Part shown: positions 58,484 through 64,000 of the stretch, in pieces
How the letters are laid out: every line of letters starts with the position of its first letter
How positions within the stretch are numbered: the first letter of the stretch is position 1
Assembly: GCA_024811115.1 (NCBI GenBank)
Contig: JAKOGH010000390.1
Coordinates: 62,001 to 126,000, forward strand
Origin: Terana coerulea
Taxonomy: Eukaryota > Basidiomycota > Agaricomycetes > Polyporales > Phanerochaetaceae
Reading direction: 5' to 3'
DNA length: 64,000 bases
Position numbers and translations under genes: made by a program
The notes under the pieces: model-generated
The model's input: only the letters and a program-made list of their open reading frames with translations
Told to the model about the DNA's origin: nothing
The model's database searches: none

Positions 58484-59874
58484 TGAGCAATGTTAGCCAG
58501 CATCTGCTCTCAGGTATGTCGCTTTCTGTCAACAGGTCTCGTACGGCCTGACCATTCATGAATCGCAGGTGCCCTCTCGGGATTTGCGTCGGGAATATGC
58601 CTCCAGCCATGTACAGTTTCAAGGCAGAACATTTCATAATTGACGGACTAATGCTTTATACAGTCGACCTACTGAAGACTCGTATGCAGCAAGGGGATGG
58701 CCGTAACCGAACAGTCAGGTAAGCGGGCGTTCACGCATGCAAGTTCAACAGCATTCCGTTTGCTGAAGTTGACCTCAGGTATAACCCACGTATACTTGAC
58801 ACTGCTCGAGATGTGGTGCGTACGAATGGTGTAGGTGGGCTATGGCGCGGAACTACGGCGACGCTGTTGCGGTACGTAACACGCTCTCTCTGTCAGGTGC
58901 CTTGCTGACTATATGCATGGCAGGAATGTGCCAGGCGTCGCCTTATACTTCACCGGCCTGACCCAGTTGCGCACCCTCATGGCGACATCCCCCTACTTCT
59001 CCGTAGTGCGTACCACAGACAGCAGCGCACACGGTTCAACGCTGCCGAAGCTCACCAGCCAAGGCAACCTCATCGCCGGCGCGTTCACCCGCGTGTCCGT
59101 GGGCTTCTTACTCAACCCATTCTCCGTATTGAAGGCACGATATGAGGTGCGCCTTATTCATTTGGTCAATCTGAAATAGTCCTGTATGCCCTTCGCTAAG
59201 GCGTTATTGAACGCCAGAGCAATTTCTACGAGTTCCCTACGCTGTTCGGTGCGATGAAGTCCATGAGCCGCGGTGGGCCTCGGGTCCTATTCCTCGGATT
59301 CATTCCTTCTGCGCTACGGGACGCGCCGTATGCCGGCTTGTTCGTAGTGTTTTATGAAAGTATCAAACACGAGACTAGTAAGTGGTTGTCCTACTGTGCA
59401 GCACCCAGCACCGATTACAACACACTGACGCCTGTGTAGCTCGCCTATTTCCTTCAACCTCATCCATCCATGCTGCGGGCGTGCACAGCTTTGCGGCCGC
59501 GTCTGCTGGTGCTATCGCGACTCTGACCACGCATCCATTTGATGTCATAAAGGTGATATATGTGTCACCAATGCGAAGTTTTCCTCATCGGCTCACGCTT
59601 TTATGTCAGACCAAGATGCAAGTGCGCACGGAGAGGCGATACTCTGGATTATTACAAACGATGGACACCGTTTGGAAGGTATGCCATCAATTATTGTGGC
59701 AATATATCCTATTCACAGCTCGGCTTTCAGCAACGAGGTATGGCTGGATTTTTCGACGGCGCGACTCTTCGCCTGTCCCGAAAGGTCGCCAGCTCTGTTA
59801 TAGGGTGGGTGGTGTACGAAGGTCTGCTTACATTCTTGCGGACACCTTCAAAACGTAAAGAACGAACTATATGA
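58484..59874 (+). CDS. HEM25: Mitochondrial glycine carrier (SLC25A38 / Hem25)
   Basis: Inner-membrane carrier importing glycine for haem synthesis. ATG 58484: MSNVSQHLLSGALSGFASGI. Intron 2 splits the first carrier signature, giving QPFDLLKTRMQQ. Then RILDTARDVVRTNGVGGLWR, LLRNVPGVALYFTGLTQLR, second repeat NPFSVLKARYE, LFLGFIPSALRDAPYAGLFV and third HPFDVIKTKMQVRTERRYSG. The end is GMAGFFDGATLRLSRKVASS, VIGWVVYEGLLTFLR. Three Px[DE/S]xx[KR] signatures and six membrane helices are as expected. About seven short introns; no frame break seen. Confidence 0.93.
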
Positions 59875-59976
59875 TGGATATTCAGGACAAAGTGTTCCTG
59901 TTGAGTATGTGTAGTAATGTACAGATGTATCGTAGTCCTTTCATGCTCCATGTAATCCCGTAGACAAAGGGTAACT

Positions 59977-61548
59977 TTATGAGTGCTGCTTTTGAATATA
60001 CTTGGCAATTGTCTGTAGCTGGATGTTGGACGTTCCTTCATAGATTGCGCCCTGCGGTACAATAATTAGTCTGCTTCTAGATGGGACCACCAGGGCGAGC
60101 GGCGACTCACAATCTTGGAATCCCTCCAGTACTTCTCGATCCCTGTCTCGCGCGTAAAGCCAACACCACCGGCCCACTCGATTGCAGAGCCCGAGACCCT
60201 CTGCGCGACGACGCTCGCCCAGTACTTCGCCATGGCCGCCTCCTTCGTGAACTCGCGGCCCTCGTCCTTCCTGCGCGCGGCGTTGTACGTCAGCAGGCGC
60301 GCCGTCTCGATGTCAATCGCGGCCTGCGCGAGCTGGAACTGCATGCCCTGGAAGGTGCCGACGGGCTGCCCGAACTGTTTGCGCTCAAACGTGTACGGTA
60401 CGGCCTTGTCGAACGCGCCCTGCGCGAGGCCGAGCATCTGCGCGGCAATGCCAATGCGGCCCTCGTTCAAAATCTCGATCGCGATCTTGTAGCCCTTGCC
60501 GACCTCGCCGATGACGTTCTCTGCGGGGACTTTGAGATCGTCGAAGCTGAGGGTGCAGGTCGAGGACGCGCGGATGCCGAGCTTCTGCTCCTTCTTTGCG
60601 ATCTGGATGCCCATATCTTTTGTCGCGAGGAAAGCAGGTGATGCCCTTGTAGCCCTTGCTCGGGTCCACGTTGGCGAAGATGAGGAACACTTCGGCCTCG
60701 TACGAGTTTGGTTATCCACATCTTGGAGCCGTTTATTATCCACGAGTCGCCGTCCTTCTTCGCGCGGGTCTGGAGAGCGAAGGCATCTGAACCGGAAGCC
60801 GGCTCCGATAGACAGAAACTTCCTAGCTATAGCGAAGCAGTTGAGTAAGCTTGGCAGTACGCAAATGCGGATAACATTTACATACCTTAGACTCGGCTAG
60901 CTGTGGTAGCCACTTCTCTTGTTGCTCCTTGTTCCCGTATTTGCGAATGACGGTATTGACTAGCGTATTGTGGACATCGCACATAACCGAGACGGAGGGG
61001 TCGACCTTGGCAAGCTCCTCAATTGCAATGACGGCAGCTGTGAACGATGACTCAGAACCACCAAGCTCCGCGCTGGTTTCCAATCCCCATAAGCTATGTC
61101 ATGAAAGTTGGTTGTACTGTGCACGAGAGAATGTGGTCTGGGACATACTCCTTGCTCAAACAGACCCTTGATTACGTCCTTGTCCATTTGCTCGTTCTCG
61201 TCCATTTCACGGACCTTGGGAGCTACGACATCCTGAGCAAAGCGCTGCACTAGCAATTACAAGATATGCGTATCAGTATGAAGAACGACAGTTACATTTG
61301 AGTGCGACTCACCTGTTTCCCTCAACATTTGCTCCTCCTCTGTGAACGTATCCAATGAATTCAACCCTGATTCGGACGCTGCGACTGCTGTCCGAGAAAA
61401 ACATCTACATAGGATGAATGAAATCGTTAAGAAAATGTCGCCGGATGCTGGCTGCAGTCGCTCACCTGCTAATGGTTGCTGAACAGGCTCGTGAGGGACG
61501 CAAAGCGGAGGACGCCTTGACAGACCGAGAAATAGCTCGAAGCATCAT
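59977..61548 (-). CDS. Short/branched-chain acyl-CoA dehydrogenase, mitochondrial
   Basis: FAD enzyme of branched-chain amino-acid and fatty-acid oxidation (ACADSB-like). ATG 61548 ([20 protein letters not shown]), then across a phase-2 intron (AG|A, Arg) [20 protein letters not shown]. Next [91 protein letters not shown], then [57 protein letters not shown], ending with the catalytic-base loop [20 protein letters not shown]. The Glu of YEGTSN is present. Two frame slips in homopolymers, TTT 60707-60709 and AAA 60631-60633 (each one base too long), look like assembly errors. About six introns. Confidence 0.93.
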
Positions 61549-61922
61549 TCGAAAATTTGCAATATAGGGTAAAGATTTCGAGAAGATATGTGAGCAGCTA
61601 TTCAAATTTTGGAGACAAGCTTCCTTGAGACTTGAAGCTTGAGGACGAAGGGGTAGCGAGCTTAGTTTCCTCCCTGTGGCCGCGGACGGTTATGAATGCC
61701 GTTAGACGCTGAGAGCCTGGACGGATCTCCAGAATCTGGGGTAATTAATCACATGTTTGACTCTGAACAGCCGGTTGGCGGTCGATGACGCAGAGGTACA
61801 TATGTAGGAACTGGAACATCTTTACAGGAACTTTATAGCTATGGAAGCGGAACTCAGCAATACTTATGTTTGATGCTCTAGCTCTCGAACAAGTAAGGGA
61901 AGGACGTCAAGACGACGCCGAG
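61549..61922. other. Intergenic between acyl-CoA dehydrogenase and MRS6
   Basis: 374 bp; nothing supported. Confidence 0.5.
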
Positions 61923-63751
61923 CTACCACTCTTCATGATCGTCCTCGTCGACCTCTAATGGAGGCCACATGCTGTCAATCTCACCGCCCTCTGCTCCCTC
62001 TGTATTTCCATCTTGAGGCCGCGGTCGCCTCCCCGCGGCCTTCAGTATTCCAACCGCACGCCAGAATACTGTCTCGACGGGGCCAACCGCAGAGTCCGCA
62101 ATTTCGGGCAGGTAGGCAGGGGCTGGAGTATTGAGCAAGAGCGGGAAATCGAGAGGAAGCTCCGTGGCAGAAGGGGACGGATGAGGGTGTTGCTTGTAGA
62201 AAACCGTGAAAAGCGGTTGGAAGGGCTCGGATATCTCGGAGGACTGAGGCTTGGGCTGTACGAAGCTGAGAGCCGCAACTAGGTATGGTCGAAGCAGCTC
62301 CTCCGCGGACTTTGTCAACGCAGCGTCATCCAGCAACGGCATAGACAAATGCAGAACCCCTGAAGAAGCAATAAGCGTATGACCGGCAGAATAGTACCAC
62401 TCACAACCCACATTTGTGTTTCGGACTTGCTAAGCTTGCTTCCCCGCTCACGAGGGTATGCACAGCCACGGACTGCGACCCGTTCGAAACCGATCCAGGA
62501 GGGAAAACTAGGACGGCGGTGTCGACTTCTCTCGCCATCAGGGTGGCTGGGTCGGCTACCGAAGACGCCTTCTCTGGCAGGTCATCCAAGGATTCGGTCG
62601 AGGTCTCCTTAGACGGCGAAGAGAATGAGAGGGGTTGGTCAATAATGGCTATGCAGCGCGCAAGAGCTGGCTCGGCTGAGCCAACAGAGGGGGCTACGAG
62701 GCCAGTTTGGCCTTGCGAGATAAGCGAGTAGTAATCGCGGGATGTGATCAACACGTCGCATTCCAGATGTTCGGGCAAGCCCTCCAGCTCGACAGAGTAT
62801 TTGCGTTTGCCGCCTTGCGCCGAGTCCTGGGTCACGGCGGAAACCTGACGTCCCAATATGTATGTGGCTCCGCTCACGGCCGCAGTCCTGCAGAATCCTT
62901 GGGAAATCTCGCCAAGGCCGCCGTAATGCCCAACCAGGAATGGCGATGGGCCATACCGGCCAATGGAAAGGAGGTAGCGGCGGATACGATTCAAGGCCGG
63001 AAGAGTAGGATCTAGCATCGTTGAGGAGACACAAGTATCCACGATGAGAAGCAACACACCTGAGGATGAGGAGCAAAAGGCTATAGCATATACTATGGCA
63101 CTTGTAGCCTCCTCGTCCAACGAGAACTTATCTCGCAGGAATGCGGCGAATGGCATCTGCTCGTTGTCCTGTAACTCAGGCCGCCCTTCGAATTCTCCTC
63201 CAGCAAACATCAGGAATCGCATCAACCGCCTCTTGAGTATAAGACTGAGTTGGCTGTCTTTGAAGATATCTTCCTTGCTGCCTGGCACTGGCTTGACAAC
63301 TCCTGGACCCTCGTACAGTGCCACCGGCTCCAGAAGCTTGAAGCCACCATATCGAGAGACACCAGAAGCAATCAGCGTGTCAATAAGGGTCCCGGTCGAA
63401 GGTACTATAGTCGGGCATAACGAGATAGCGTATTGACGAGACTGAGTCGGCACTGAGCCAGAGTATGAGATATCGGTGAAACGCTTTCGTTGGCTTGCGA
63501 GGTACGCAGACGAGTTTACAGCATCCGGAGCTGACCGTTCATCCGCCCAGCGCACTAGTTCATCTACTGTCAACGAGGCCTCATCCGCGCCGTAATATTC
63601 ATTAGCATCGACATGCGCAACTTGGTATCCGACCTTGGAGAGAGCACTGGTCGAGCTTCAGGAGAGGCGGCGCATTGACGGAAGGCGATGCTCACGCAGC
63701 GACCATTGACTCCGCAAGGCCCGTTCCAAGAACGACGACGTCGAGATCCAT
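61923..63751 (-). CDS. MRS6: Rab escort protein (MRS6 / CHM-like)
   Basis: Presents Rab GTPases to geranylgeranyl transferase; related to GDI. ATG 63751: MDLDVVVLGTGLAESMVAA with the GxGxxES nucleotide-fold turn. The first intron joins to ALSKVGYQVAHVDANEYYGA, then DEASLTVDELVRWADERSAP. Next: YAISLCPTIVPSTGTLIDTL, VALYEGPGVVKPVPGSKEDI, FKDSQLSLILKRRLMRFLMF, LRDKFSLDEEATSAIVYAIA, FLVGHYGGLGEISQGFCRTA. A Ser/Glu-rich loop precedes HTLVSGEASLASPKHKW and VLHLSMPLLDD. It ends MWPPLEVDEDDHEEW, an acidic tail as in other REPs. Introns at about 63710-63670, 63060-63012 and 62412-62363. Confidence 0.92.
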
Positions 63752-64000
63752 CGGCGTGCACTACGAAGATGAGTGGAAGTTGTAGTGCTAGTCAAACAGC
63801 TGAGATGGGCGAAAGCAGAAGGCGGCAGCCAAGATTGATCCGCGGTCACGCTTTTGTAGACACTGTAAGTACTTCTGTCACGACGCTAAAATAGCTTGTT
63901 ATTGGGCTTCAAATGCAGAAAGACGCTCAGCTTCTGTGACTGTCACATCACGCCAGAGCTGTACATCAAAAATTTCGGTTTGTCGAAAATTAGGATTCGC
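63752..64000. other. MRS6 promoter region, right window edge
   Basis: 249 bp upstream of MRS6. No coding sequence that I can assign. Confidence 0.5.

Noticed and set aside
1..64000. CRISPR arrays, tRNA or rRNA genes
   Set aside because: No regularly spaced direct repeats and no tRNA or rRNA signatures noticed on either strand; a covariance-model scan (tRNAscan-SE/Infernal) would be the proper test.

Overview
The window is nuclear DNA of a filamentous basidiomycete, most likely a mushroom-forming Agaricomycete. The evidence is gene style (dense genes with many introns of about 45-60 nt), fungal-specific families (a DUF6534-type membrane protein, a CE4 chitin deacetylase, an STB6-like protein) and a chromodomain Ty3/gypsy element. 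The species cannot be named from the sequence; a polypore-like fungus is a guess.

Layout. 1-2122: two housekeeping genes on the minus strand, BFR1 (running off the left edge) and NHP2. 2.6-15.5 kb: a repeat island. It starts with a broken copy of a membrane-protein gene and continues with a decayed full-length Ty3/gypsy element (3681-12505). That element holds a nested reverse LTR inside gag, and its pol ends in a chromodomain followed by a dUTPase-like domain. A solo LTR and a 506-bp TA-flanked MITE follow. 16.5-23.7 kb: DUF6534 membrane protein, TFIIF alpha, chitin deacetylase. 24.9-28.3 kb: a mutated copy of a basidiomycete gene with a RING-like C-terminus. 29.1-30.6 kb: an intact-looking relative of the broken membrane-protein gene at 2.6 kb. 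31.8-63.8 kb: conserved single-copy cellular genes: a GCK-type kinase, STB6-like, a GW/acidic-rich protein, a TM/coiled-coil protein, an uncharacterised gene, RPL35, CCDC47-like, a small conserved gene, a mitochondrial RRM protein, DDB1, a rhodanese, a second mitochondrial RRM protein, HEM25, an acyl-CoA dehydrogenase and the Rab escort protein MRS6.

How the genes relate. They are housekeeping functions without an obvious single pathway: snoRNP pseudouridylation (NHP2), ribosome (RPL35), transcription (TFIIF), membrane-protein biogenesis (CCDC47), vesicle traffic (MRS6), DNA repair/ubiquitin ligase (DDB1) and mitochondria (HEM25, acyl-CoA dehydrogenase, two RRM proteins). Three mitochondrial genes within 12 kb carry a very similar N-terminal presequence, split by a phase-2 intron at the same place.

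Sequence quality. Eleven otherwise healthy reading frames break at short homopolymers by exactly one base, in both directions. This looks like residual assembly error rather than biology, and affected genes are marked. The transposons and the two pseudogenes show a different kind of damage, mainly C-to-T changes at CpG (CGA to TGA), which looks biological.

The most interesting object is the Ty3/gypsy element: chromodomain plus dUTPase at the pol C-terminus, a Tf1-like self-priming signal, a conserved splice donor at the LTR end and an extra unassigned ORF ahead of gag.
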